This document shows positions 26,517 to 34,749 of a DNA stretch of 64,000 nt, in pieces. Source of the DNA: JAIBJN01 sp963811635 (GTDB taxonomy: Bacteria; Actinomycetota; Thermoleophilia; Gaiellales; Gaiellaceae); contig CAWESB010000010.1 of the NCBI GenBank assembly GCA_963811635.1, forward strand, positions 102,407-166,406, in the 5' to 3' direction. The notes under the pieces were generated by a model, which ran no database searches, was not told where the DNA came from, and saw only the letters and a list, made by a program, of their open reading frames with translations. Made by a program: the position numbers and the translations under genes. How positions within the stretch are numbered: position 1 is the stretch's first letter; each line of letters opens with the position of its first letter.

Positions 26517-27805
26517 CGAACCGCCGCCTCGAGCCGCTCCCCGCGCGCTTCGACGAGAGCCTGGCCGATCGCGACCTCGGTGCGGTCGAGCACTTCATCT
26601 ACGAGCTCGGGGCCGAGCAGGATGCCCGGCTTGAATTGGAGCACCCGTGGATCGAGCGTGGAGAAGATCGCCCAGACGCCGTTCTCGTACAGGTGCTTCA
26701 TCACGAGCTTCGCGCCTTCCGGGTGCTCGAACTCGAGCCCCATGACGACGCCGTCCTGGCGAATGCCGACGAACCAGTCCGGATAGAGCTCCTGGATCGC
26801 CCGCAGGCCGCGGCCGAAACGATCGGCGATGTAGTGCACCATCGAGCGGACCTCGGGCCGCTCGCAGATCTCCAGGACCTTCAGTGCGACAACGCAGCCC
26901 AGCTCCGCCCCGGCGCCCGTGGAGATGTGGCCGAACCCGTCCTGCTTGAGCCAGGCGGAGCACTCCTCCGAGACCACCGTGCAAGCGATCGGGTACATGC
27001 CGCCGGTGATGCCCTTGCCGACGACCATGATGTCTGGCTCGATCCCCGCCTTCGCGACGCCCCACATCTCCCCGGTGCGCATGAGCCCGGTCTGCACCTC
27101 GTCCGCGATGTAGAGCGCCCCGTGGCGCTCGCACAGCTCCTTCACGCCCTTGAGGTAGCCGGGATCGGGGAGCGGGAAGCCGTAGGTCGCCGGGATCGTC
27201 TCGATGAGCACGGCCGCGCAGTCGTCGTCGCGAAGCGCCGCCTCCATCTGGTCGAGGTCGTTGAACGCAACGTGGGTGAACTCGTCCGGGCGGTCGGCCA
27301 GGAAGAGGCGCGAGAAGCGGTCGTCGCCGCTGGCGACAGCGAGCCCTGTGTGGCCGTGGTAGCCCTTGAGAATCGAGACGATCTTCCGCCGCTGACGGGT
27401 GTGCCGCGCGGTCTTGATCGCGATGTCCGTCGCCTCGCCGCCGCTCGCGCCGTAGACCACCCGCTGCATGTTCGGCGGGCACGTCTTGACGAGCGCCTCC
27501 GCCAGGGCCGTCCGCGCCAGCGCCGGGAAGTGGTGGTTGCCGATGTCGAAGCGCTGCATCGCCTGCTCGAGCGTGGCGATCAGCTCCGGGTTCCGGTGCC
27601 CCAGGTTGTACGTGCCGCCGTTGAGGTGAAGGTCGACGAGCCGGCGACCCGCCATGTCCCAGAAGAAGTACCCCTCGCGCCGGTCGATGACGAGATCGAC
27701 GCCGGCGTCCTGCCAGAAGTCGGTCTTGTCCGGGTTCCAGAACTCCCGCGACCGGTCGAGAAAGTCGTCCTTCGACTCGTACGAGAAGAAGCCGTAGTCG
27801 TACAT
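26513..27805 (-). CDS. class III aminotransferase-fold PLP enzyme, probable amino-alcohol phosphate lyase
   Basis: 430 residues, first gene of the microcompartment operon. Fold-type I PLP enzyme with GASGGEATDIAIKTAR phosphate-binding loop, Asp235 in IADEVQTG for the pyridine nitrogen, and Schiff-base Lys264 in VVGKGITGG. The sequence is aminotransferase class III, but ethanolamine-phosphate phospho-lyases share this fold, and in RMM microcompartments the enzyme is thought to eliminate ammonia and phosphate from 1-amino-2-propanol phosphate to give propionaldehyde. A true transaminase role cannot be excluded from sequence. The N-terminus MYDYGFFSYES has no evident targeting helix. Confidence 0.88.
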   Translation of the reverse strand: MYDYGFFSYESKDDFLDRSREFWNPDKTDFWQDAGVDLVIDRREGYFFWDMAGRRLVDLHLNGGTYNLGHRNPELIATLEQAMQRFDIGNHHFPALARTALAEALVKTCPPNMQRVVYGASGGEATDIAIKTARHTRQRRKIVSILKGYHGHTGLAVASGDDRFSRLFLADRPDEFTHVAFNDLDQMEAALRDDDCAAVLIETIPATYGFPLPDPGYLKGVKELCERHGALYIADEVQTGLMRTGEMWGVAKAGIEPDIMVVGKGITGGMYPIACTVVSEECSAWLKQDGFGHISTGAGAELGCVVALKVLEICERPEVRSMVHYIADRFGRGLRAIQELYPDWFVGIRQDGVVMGLEFEHPEGAKLVMKHLYENGVWAIFSTLDPRVLQFKPGILLGPELVDEVLDRTEVAIGQALVEARGERLEAAVR

Positions 27806-27870
27806 GGCTCCGGCTCACCGTACCGAATACCAGACCAAAACGCAACCAAATCATCAAAGCGAGACCATTG
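27806..27870. promoter_or_regulatory. divergent promoter region of the microcompartment operon and FAD oxidoreductase
   Basis: 65 bases separate the two starts and are distinctly richer in A+T than the surroundings. Read on the minus strand, TTGGTCTGGTATTCGGTACGG (first 20 bases at 27834-27815 region) contains a TGGTCT half-site and a GGTATTCGGTAC element that could be bound by the operon's UTRA-type GntR. The GGTGAGCCGGAG before the lyase ATG provides its ribosome-binding site. No clear -35/-10 pair can be fixed by eye. Confidence 0.4.
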
Positions 27871-29070
27871 ATGCCCGGTGATAGGTTCCGCGACGTGAGC
27901 GCCTCGGTGGACACGGCGATCGTCGGGGCCGGCATCGTCGGGCTCGCGACGGCCAACGCGCTCTGCCGCGACGGTGCCGGTAGCGTCGCGCTCTTCGACC
28001 GCGGCATGCCCGGCAGCGGCGACTCCGGGCGGTCGTTCTCGATGGTGCGCCGCCACTACTCGAACGCGGTCACCGCCCGCCTTGCCATCGACGGCTCGCG
28101 GACGATCAGGCACTGGTCCGATGAGGTGGGTGTCGCCGACGCCGGCTTCGTGCGCTGCGGCTATCTGCTCACCGTGCCGCCCGCGCTCGTCGACGCCTGC
28201 CGGAGCAATGTCGCGCTGCTGCAGTCCCTGGGCCTGGACACCCGCTACCTCGACGTCGGGGAGCTGCAGGACGTCGAGCCCGAGCTGGCGCCCGAGGGAG
28301 TGGCGGGTGCTGCCTTCGAGCCGGACGGCGGCTTCGCCGACGCGCAGAAGATGTGCCTCGGCTGGTTCACGGCCGCCGCGGCCCGCGGGCTCCGCCACCA
28401 CCTGGGGCGGACAGTGGCTGCCGTCCGGGTCGAGGCCGGCCGTGCGGTCGGCGTCGAGACGGCGGACGGCTTCGTTCCCGCCGGGCAGGTCGTGCTGGCG
28501 ACGGGCGCCTGGGCGAACGATCTCCTGCGCCCTCTCGGCGCCGAGCAGCCGATCGAGCTGCGCCGGCTGCAGGTGCTGATCGGCCGCACGGCCCCGGGCG
28601 GCCCGCTGCCCTCCGCGGTCTGCTCGGACGCGGTGTCGAACGTGGTCGTCCGGCCCGACCGGGGCCGGCAGTTCTGCGCCGTCGCCTACGCCGGCGAGGA
28701 CTTGCTCGAGCGCGCGGACGACTGCGATCACGGCCTTTCGGACGGCTACGAAGACGCCGTTCGGCGCGGCCTGCGAACGCGGTATCCCCGGCTGGCCGAA
28801 TTCGAGCTCGTACGCGGATTCGCCGGGCCGTACGACATCACCCCCGACTGGAACCCGATCATCGGCCCGTGTCCCGGGATCGACGGCCTCTACCTCGCCG
28901 TTGGCTGGAGTGGCCACGGGTTCAAGCTCGCTCCGGCCGTGGGCGAGGTCGTCGCGGCCGAGGTCACCGGCCGAACCCCGCCGATCGACGTGAGCGAGCT
29001 CAGGGCCGAGCGCTTCCCGGAGGGCCGGCTGCTGCCGCTCTCCTACGGGCCGGGCGCGAGGGCTCGGTAG
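27871..29070 (+). CDS. FAD-dependent amine/amino acid oxidoreductase (DadA/sarcosine oxidase beta-like)
   Basis: 399 residues from ATG 27871 (a TTG precedes it directly). TAIVGAGIVGLATANAL is the FAD Rossmann motif; SGDSGRSFSMVRRHYS, with the serine/arginine stretch after the FAD loop, and IIGPCPGIDGLYLAVGWSGHGFKLAP at the C-terminus (shortened motif GWSGHGFKL) are DAO-family features of sarcosine oxidase beta and glycine oxidase types. It oxidises a secondary or primary amine. Divergent from the BMC operon and sharing its promoter region, it may feed or drain the same amine pool. Converges with glpD, overlapping by 28 bases. Confidence 0.85.
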   Translation: MPGDRFRDVSASVDTAIVGAGIVGLATANALCRDGAGSVALFDRGMPGSGDSGRSFSMVRRHYSNAVTARLAIDGSRTIRHWSDEVGVADAGFVRCGYLLTVPPALVDACRSNVALLQSLGLDTRYLDVGELQDVEPELAPEGVAGAAFEPDGGFADAQKMCLGWFTAAAARGLRHHLGRTVAAVRVEAGRAVGVETADGFVPAGQVVLATGAWANDLLRPLGAEQPIELRRLQVLIGRTAPGGPLPSAVCSDAVSNVVVRPDRGRQFCAVAYAGEDLLERADDCDHGLSDGYEDAVRRGLRTRYPRLAEFELVRGFAGPYDITPDWNPIIGPCPGIDGLYLAVGWSGHGFKLAPAVGEVVAAEVTGRTPPIDVSELRAERFPEGRLLPLSYGPGARAR

Positions 29071-30686
29071 GCGGCCGCGGCCGCCGTGTCGTCGGGCGCG
29101 GCCTCGGCAGCCTCCTCGGCGTCGCGCAGCCTGAGGTAGCGGTCGACCTCGTCGGCGGCGCGAGCCTCCGACCAGCCCAGGTGGGGCGCAACCAGCGGTG
29201 CAATCGCCGCCGCGGCGGCGCGGCCGCGGTCGGGCGCCTCGATGGAGACGCGCATGCGCCTCGAGAGGATGTCGTCGAGATCGAGGGCGCCCTGGTGCGT
29301 CACCGCGTGCACCGCCTCGGCCGTGAGGTAGTCGAGCCCGCCGGCGAGCGGTGTCGCCAGGTCCGGGTTTGCCTGCGCGAGCAGGCGCACCTCGTCCGCG
29401 CAGGCGCCGTGCCGCCGGCGAAGCGAGTCGTGGTCGTCACCGGGGGAGGGCGCGGCACCGAGCAGCGGCAGCCGTTCGGTGGTCGAGGGAGCGGTCGACC
29501 CGAGGTCCCGGGCGGCGGCATCGACGGCGTCCCGCGCCATGACGCGGTAGGTCGTGTACTTGCCGCCCGCGATCGCGGTCAAGCCCGGCACGGGCGAGAA
29601 CAGCCGGTGCTCCCGTGAGAGCCTCGTCGTGTCGGCGGCGCCCTCGGCGGCGACCAGCGGACGGAGCCCGGCGAACACGCCGCGAATCTCCTCCCGTTGC
29701 ACCGGTCTGAGGAGAACGCCGTTGACCTTGGCGAGGACGTAGTCGACGTCCGCCCGGTTGGCGAGGGGCGTGTCGACCTCGCCGTCCCACTCGGTGTCGG
29801 TGTCGCCGAGGAGCCAGTGCTCCCGGCCCCAGGGAATCGCATGGAAGACGCTCTTCTCCGTGCGCATGAACAGGCCCGACCGCATGGGGATCGAGGCACG
29901 GGGAACGATCAGGTGCACTCCTTTCGACGGCCGCACCGTGCTCTGCGCCCGACCGGTGGCCTCCTCGAGCAGGCGGTCCGTGGCGACGCCGACGGCGGCG
30001 ATCGTGTGCCGGGCGCGGATGTCGAGCCGGCGCCCGGTCAGCCGGTCCTCGGCCCCGACGCCGAGAACGCGGCCCGCCTCGTCGCGGAGGAAGCTGACGG
30101 CCCGGACCCTCGTCGCCACCGACGCACCGTGGGCAGAAGCCGTGCGCGCCACGTAGACGGCATAGAGGGCGTCGTCCTCCTGGGCGTCGCTGAAGCTCAC
30201 TGCTCCGATCAGCGAGTCCGGCCGCAGGGCGGGGGCGGCCTTCAGGGCGGCGCCGCGCGAGAGATGGCGGGCGCGGGGCAAATGCCGGCCGGCCCACAGG
30301 TCGTACAGAAGCAGTCCGGCGCCCATGTACGGGCGCTCCCACCCTCGGCGCGTGAGCGGGAAGAGGAACTCGACCGGCCGCACGAGGTGAGGCGCCAGCT
30401 TCGTCAGCAACAGGCGCCGTTCTCGCAGGGCCTCGTGCACGAGCTTGAACTCGAGCATCTCGAGGTAGCGCAGCCCGCCGTGGATCAGCTTGCTCGACCG
30501 GCTCGACGTTCCGGCGGCGACGTCGACCGCCTCGATCAGCCCGGCCGACAGGCCGCGAGACACCGCGTCGAGCGCGATGCCGACGCCGGTGATCCCGCCG
30601 CCGATGACGAGGACGTCGAGCCGCTCCCGCTCGAACCGGGCGACGGCCTCCGCACGGGCCTCGGGGCCGAGGGCTCCTTCCGTCAC
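29043..30686 (-). CDS. glpD: glycerol-3-phosphate dehydrogenase, FAD-dependent
   Basis: 547 residues from GTG 30686 (GTGA overlap with the kinase stop). VLVIGGGITGVGIALDAVSRG FAD loop (trimmed), SSRSSKLIHGGLRYLE and GGKYTTYRVMARDAVD are diagnostic GlpD boxes; a helical C-terminal domain follows after about residue 390. It oxidises sn-glycerol 3-phosphate to dihydroxyacetone phosphate and passes electrons to quinone at the membrane. Co-transcribed after the glycerol-kinase-like gene. Confidence 0.93.
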   Translation of the reverse strand: MTEGALGPEARAEAVARFERERLDVLVIGGGITGVGIALDAVSRGLSAGLIEAVDVAAGTSSRSSKLIHGGLRYLEMLEFKLVHEALRERRLLLTKLAPHLVRPVEFLFPLTRRGWERPYMGAGLLLYDLWAGRHLPRARHLSRGAALKAAPALRPDSLIGAVSFSDAQEDDALYAVYVARTASAHGASVATRVRAVSFLRDEAGRVLGVGAEDRLTGRRLDIRARHTIAAVGVATDRLLEEATGRAQSTVRPSKGVHLIVPRASIPMRSGLFMRTEKSVFHAIPWGREHWLLGDTDTEWDGEVDTPLANRADVDYVLAKVNGVLLRPVQREEIRGVFAGLRPLVAAEGAADTTRLSREHRLFSPVPGLTAIAGGKYTTYRVMARDAVDAAARDLGSTAPSTTERLPLLGAAPSPGDDHDSLRRRHGACADEVRLLAQANPDLATPLAGGLDYLTAEAVHAVTHQGALDLDDILSRRMRVSIEAPDRGRAAAAAIAPLVAPHLGWSEARAADEVDRYLRLRDAEEAAEAAPDDTAAAAAYRALAPGP

Positions 30687-32128
30687 GACTCCACTCGCAC
30701 GTGAACCTCCAGCGCCTCGGCCCAGCGCGACCGCTCCCGCGCCCGCCCGCCGTCGTCGAGGCGCGGGACGACGGTGCGCGCGATCGCCGGCGCGGGAGCG
30801 GCCTCGTCCAGCAGGCCGGCAGCCTCGGCGGCGAGCGCGGCGACCCCGCGCGCGGTCGCCTCCGCGTCGGCGGCGACCTCGAGCGCCAGCCCGGAGAGAT
30901 CGGCGACCGCCTGCAGCAGCCCCTCGTGAGCGGAGAGGCCGCCGCCCACCCGCAGGACGTCCGCGGAGCCGCTCGCATCGAGAGCCTCGAGCGCGTCGGC
31001 GATCTGGTGAGCGACGCCGGCGAGGGTCGCCGCCGCCAGGTCGGCGGCAGTCGTCGTGCTGCTCGCTCCCAGCACCGTGATGCGATCGGCGCCGTGCCAG
31101 TGAGGAGTACCGAGCCCGGCGGGAGCCGGGACGACCAGCGGATGCGGCAGCGACCACTCGGGCCCGCGGGACGCGCCGTCGGCCGCAAACCCCAGGGCCG
31201 GGAGGAGCCCCAGCGCGTTGCCGGCGTTCGAGCAGAACGCCTCCAGCGCGTAGGTCGGACCGGCGTCGGCCTTCTCCCAGGCAGCCGTGGCCAGCACCCC
31301 GGCCGGCGGCTCCGGCGGCTCGGCCCCGACGTTCAGCCAGAGGAACGCGCCGGTGCCCAGGGTGAGCGCGGCCATGCGCGGCGAGGTGCAACCCTGGCCG
31401 TAGAGGGCGGCCGGCTGGTCTCCGAGCATCGCCGCGAGCGGCGCGTCGGTCTCCACAGCCCGGACACCGGGGCCGTCCGACGGCCTGATCTCGGGCAGTA
31501 GCGCCGCCGGCACCCCGAAGAGGTCGAGCAGCGCCTGATCCCAGCGCAGCGTCGACAGGTCGACGAGCAGGGACCGGCAGGCATTCGACGGCTCCGTCAC
31601 GTGCGCGGCCCCGCCGGAGAGATGCCAGGCGAGCCAGCAGGCGACGTCGCCGAAGAGCAGCTCGCCCGACTCCGCCCCGCTCCGCAGCGCCGCGTCGGCC
31701 TCGAAGAGCCAGGCCAGCTTCGGCGCCGAGAAGGTCGGATCGAGAGCGAGACCCGTCTTCTCCCGGACGTCGGCCGCCTCGGGGCGCCTTGCAATTTCCG
31801 CGCACAGCTCGCCCGCGCGCTGGTCCTGCCAGCTGACCACGGGGGTGACGGCCCGGCCCGTGCCGCGCTCCCAGAGGACGAAGGACTCCGTCTGGTTCGC
31901 GATCCCGATCGCACCGACGGCGGCTCCGGTCCCCGCGACGACCTCGGCGATCGCTTCCCGCGCCCCCGCGAGCAGCTCGTCGGGATCGTGCTCGACCATG
32001 GCGGGCGCGGGGCGCCGGGTCGACACCGGCCGGACAGCGGAGCCACGCTGCTGCAGGTGCCGGTCGTACGCGACGCAGCGCGTGCTCGAGCTTCCCTGGT
32101 CGAGAGCGAGGATCACCTCCGCCGGCAC
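30683..32128 (-). CDS. glpK: FGGY kinase, probable glycerol kinase
   Basis: 481 residues from GTG 32128. LALDQGSSSTRCVAYD is the glycerol-kinase-type phosphate-1 loop, IGIANQTESFVLWERGTG (trimmed) and VVSWQDQRAGELC match GlpK substrate-contact boxes, and TLGTGAFLWLNVG the later domain. It is about 15 residues shorter than typical GlpK, and the usual GTTSSR is GSSSTR, so another polyol cannot be ruled out. Coupling to glpD by a GTGA overlap strongly supports glycerol. Confidence 0.85.
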   Translation of the reverse strand: MPAEVILALDQGSSSTRCVAYDRHLQQRGSAVRPVSTRRPAPAMVEHDPDELLAGAREAIAEVVAGTGAAVGAIGIANQTESFVLWERGTGRAVTPVVSWQDQRAGELCAEIARRPEAADVREKTGLALDPTFSAPKLAWLFEADAALRSGAESGELLFGDVACWLAWHLSGGAAHVTEPSNACRSLLVDLSTLRWDQALLDLFGVPAALLPEIRPSDGPGVRAVETDAPLAAMLGDQPAALYGQGCTSPRMAALTLGTGAFLWLNVGAEPPEPPAGVLATAAWEKADAGPTYALEAFCSNAGNALGLLPALGFAADGASRGPEWSLPHPLVVPAPAGLGTPHWHGADRITVLGASSTTTAADLAAATLAGVAHQIADALEALDASGSADVLRVGGGLSAHEGLLQAVADLSGLALEVAADAEATARGVAALAAEAAGLLDEAAPAPAIARTVVPRLDDGGRARERSRWAEALEVHVRVES

Positions 32129-32262
32129 GCTGCCTGTTTATCAGGCGACGCTCGCTCGCAGGGTTGGAGCCTCACGCGCCCGCGGCGCCGTCAACGAGGA
32201 ACGAGAAGCCGACGCCCGGACCGGAGAGCGCCGTTGCGCCCGGGGTGGGGTACCGTCGGAGC

Positions 32263-33858
32263 GTGCCGAACAAGGCATCGCCTGGGCAAGAACGCGTGCG
32301 CACAGCGGAGGTTGCGGCGACGCTCTGCCTGGCCACCGACCTGGGGATGGGCTTCCCGTTCGAGCAGGGCCTCCACGGCACGTTGGTGGCGATGCGCCTC
32401 GCGGACCGCCTCGGAGTCGACCGCGCGACGGCCTCGCAGACGTACTACGCATGCCTGTTGATGTATTCCGGCTGCACCACGGACAGCGACGTGACCACGG
32501 AGACCTTCGGCGGCTCGCTGACGACGCACGTTGTCCCGGCTATGTTCGGGTCGCAACGTGAGGTGCTGACGGGGATCGTGCGCGCGCTTCCGACGCCGGG
32601 GAGCTCTCCACCGGCCCGCGCGCTGCAGGTCGCCCGCCGATTGCCCAGGGCTCGGAGGGAACGGGATCCTCACCTGGCGGCGATCTGCGAGGTCGCGCAG
32701 ATGCTGGCCGAGCGCCTTGCGCTCCCCCCTTCGATCCACGGTCTCTTCATCCATCTCACCGAACGCTGGGACGGCAAGGGCCCGCTCGGCCGCGCCGAGG
32801 CGGATGAGATCCCGCTGGCGCTCCGAATCGTGCATGTCGCCCGCGACGCGGCACTCCAGCGCATGTTGGGTGGCGAGGAGTACGCCGTCCGCATCGTCCG
32901 CGAGCGGGCGGGCCACGGGTTCGACCCCGAGGTCGCGGCCTGCCTCGCAGAAGGCGCTCCCCAGGTCCTTGCGCTCGAGCGCGAGCCGTCTGCCTGGGAG
33001 GAGACGCTCGGCTGTGAGCCCGATCCCCGGTTGACGCTCGATGGCGAGGCGATCGACGGGGCGCTGAGAGCGCTCGGGCATTTCGCCGACCTGATCTCCC
33101 CGTACCTGTCCGGCCACTCGACCGGCGTGGCCGGGCTGGCGCGGGCGGCAGCGGAGCGATCCCGCCTGGACGAAACGGATGCCGCCGCGATCTGGCGTGC
33201 AGCGCTTGTTCACGATCTGGGACGGGTGGCGGTTCACCCGAGGATCTGGCAGAAGCCGGCCGTGCTCACCCCGGACGAGTGGGAGCACGTGCGGCTTCAC
33301 CCCTACCAGACCGAGCGCGTTCTCTCCCGTTCGGACTTCCTGTCGGCGCTTGCGCCGACCGCCGGTGCCCACCACGAGCGACTCGACCGTTCCGGCTACC
33401 ACCGGGGATCTGCCGGCGCGGAGCTCACCCCTTCGGCGCGCCTCCTGGCCGCAGCCGACGCCTATCACGCGATGACCGAGACGCGGCCCTACCGCGACGC
33501 GCTCTCCACAGAGGAGGCCGCCGACGAGCTCGCCCAGGACGCGAGTGCCGGACGCCTCGATCCCGATGCGGTGACCGCGGTGATCGAGGCGGCCGGGCAC
33601 CAGGCACCGCGGCTGGAGCGGCCGGCCGGCCTCACCGAGCGCGAGGCAGAGGTCATCGCCATGCTGGCACGCGGATTGCAGACCAAGCAGGTCGCGGGCG
33701 CGCTCGGCATCTCGGCCAAGACCGCGGACCACCACATCCAGAGCTCCTACCGCAAGATCGGCGTCTCGACCCGTGCGGGAGCAACCCTGTTCGCAATGGA
33801 GCACGGGCTCGTGGCATGGGGAGAACTCCCGATTGCCCAGCGCGAGGCCCCCTCCTAG
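32263..33858 (+). CDS. HD-GYP domain protein with C-terminal LuxR-type helix-turn-helix
   Basis: 531 residues from GTG 32263. The first 270 residues are a degenerate HD-type helical half that retains HLTERWDGKGPLG. The second half has an HD-GYP core: LSGHSTGVAGLA, ALVHDLGRVAVHP (HD), HHERLDRSGYHRG, where GYP reads GYH. The C-terminus (about 450-520) is LuxR: LTEREAEVIAMLARGLQTKQVA (trimmed) and SAKTADHHIQSSYRKIG. No receiver domain is present. It may couple cyclic-di-nucleotide turnover or sensing to transcription. A SAM methyltransferase gene follows by 39 bases, a frequent pairing. Confidence 0.85.
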   Translation: MPNKASPGQERVRTAEVAATLCLATDLGMGFPFEQGLHGTLVAMRLADRLGVDRATASQTYYACLLMYSGCTTDSDVTTETFGGSLTTHVVPAMFGSQREVLTGIVRALPTPGSSPPARALQVARRLPRARRERDPHLAAICEVAQMLAERLALPPSIHGLFIHLTERWDGKGPLGRAEADEIPLALRIVHVARDAALQRMLGGEEYAVRIVRERAGHGFDPEVAACLAEGAPQVLALEREPSAWEETLGCEPDPRLTLDGEAIDGALRALGHFADLISPYLSGHSTGVAGLARAAAERSRLDETDAAAIWRAALVHDLGRVAVHPRIWQKPAVLTPDEWEHVRLHPYQTERVLSRSDFLSALAPTAGAHHERLDRSGYHRGSAGAELTPSARLLAAADAYHAMTETRPYRDALSTEEAADELAQDASAGRLDPDAVTAVIEAAGHQAPRLERPAGLTEREAEVIAMLARGLQTKQVAGALGISAKTADHHIQSSYRKIGVSTRAGATLFAMEHGLVAWGELPIAQREAPS

Positions 33859-33897
33859 CGTCCTCCTTGACTCTGCACCCAGCCAAAGGAGGAGACG

Positions 33898-34749
33898 ATG
33901 ACGACCGAGACGCCAGCCGCCTTCCTGACGGACAACTACGAGATCGCCGAGTCGATCGCGCCGTCGTGGGAACGCCGGAGAGAGGACATCGAGAGCGTTT
34001 GCAGGCCCATCCGTGACTGGATGGTCACGGAGGTGCGGCCAAGCGCGGGTGACACGGTGCTGGAGCTCGCCTCCGGCGTGGGCGAGACCGGCTTCCAGGC
34101 GGCTGCGGCCGTCGGCGAGCGAGGCCGGCTGATCACGACCGACTTCTCGCCGGCGATGGTCGACGCGGCCCGCCGCCGCGGGGCCGAGCTCGGCGTGAAG
34201 AACGTCGAGTACAAGGTCACGGACGCCGAGCGCATCGATCTCGACGCCGACTCGGTCGACGGTGTGCTGTGTCGGTTCGGATACATGCTCATGGCGGATC
34301 CCGCCGCAGCGCTCGCCGAGACCCGCCGCGTCCTGCGCACGGGCGGGCGGCTGGCACTCGCAAGCTGGGGAGCCCCCGAGCGCAACCCCTTCTTCGGACT
34401 CATCGGGATGAGCCTCGGTCTGCGCGGCCACATCCCTCCGCTCGAGCCCCCGCCCGCCCCGGGGCCCTTCAGCATGGCCAGCCCGGAACGCACCACGGCG
34501 CTCCTCGAAGGCGCCGGCTTCAGCGAGGTGCGCACCGAGGAGGTCCCCGTTCGCTTCGTCCTGCCGGACGTGGATGGGTACCTGAGCCTGATCGCGGACA
34601 CCGCTGGCCCGATCGCGCTCGTGATGCGGGCGCTGCCCGAAGCCGAGCGCGCCGCAGTCAAGAAGGACGTCGAGGACGCCTTTCCGCGCTTCGCGGTCGA
34701 GGATCGCTACGAGCTGCCCGGCGTAGCTCTCTGCGCGGCGGCGAGCTAG
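33898..34749 (+). CDS. class I SAM-dependent methyltransferase (UbiE-like)
   Basis: 283 residues; AAAGGAGGAGACG is a strong ribosome-binding site. Motif I VLELASGVGETGFQAA, then ITTDFSPAMVDAARRR and LCRFGYMLMADP, all class I methyltransferase features. Substrate unknown; the small-molecule UbiE/MenG type is suggested. Probably co-transcribed with the HD-GYP/LuxR gene. Its TAG shares CTAG with the converging dehydrogenase stop. Confidence 0.85.
   Translation: MTTETPAAFLTDNYEIAESIAPSWERRREDIESVCRPIRDWMVTEVRPSAGDTVLELASGVGETGFQAAAAVGERGRLITTDFSPAMVDAARRRGAELGVKNVEYKVTDAERIDLDADSVDGVLCRFGYMLMADPAAALAETRRVLRTGGRLALASWGAPERNPFFGLIGMSLGLRGHIPPLEPPPAPGPFSMASPERTTALLEGAGFSEVRTEEVPVRFVLPDVDGYLSLIADTAGPIALVMRALPEAERAAVKKDVEDAFPRFAVEDRYELPGVALCAAAS

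Noticed and set aside
27806..27870. Cobalamin or other riboswitch before the microcompartment operon
   Set aside because: Only 65 bases, no conserved riboswitch core, and the operon has no B12-dependent enzyme.
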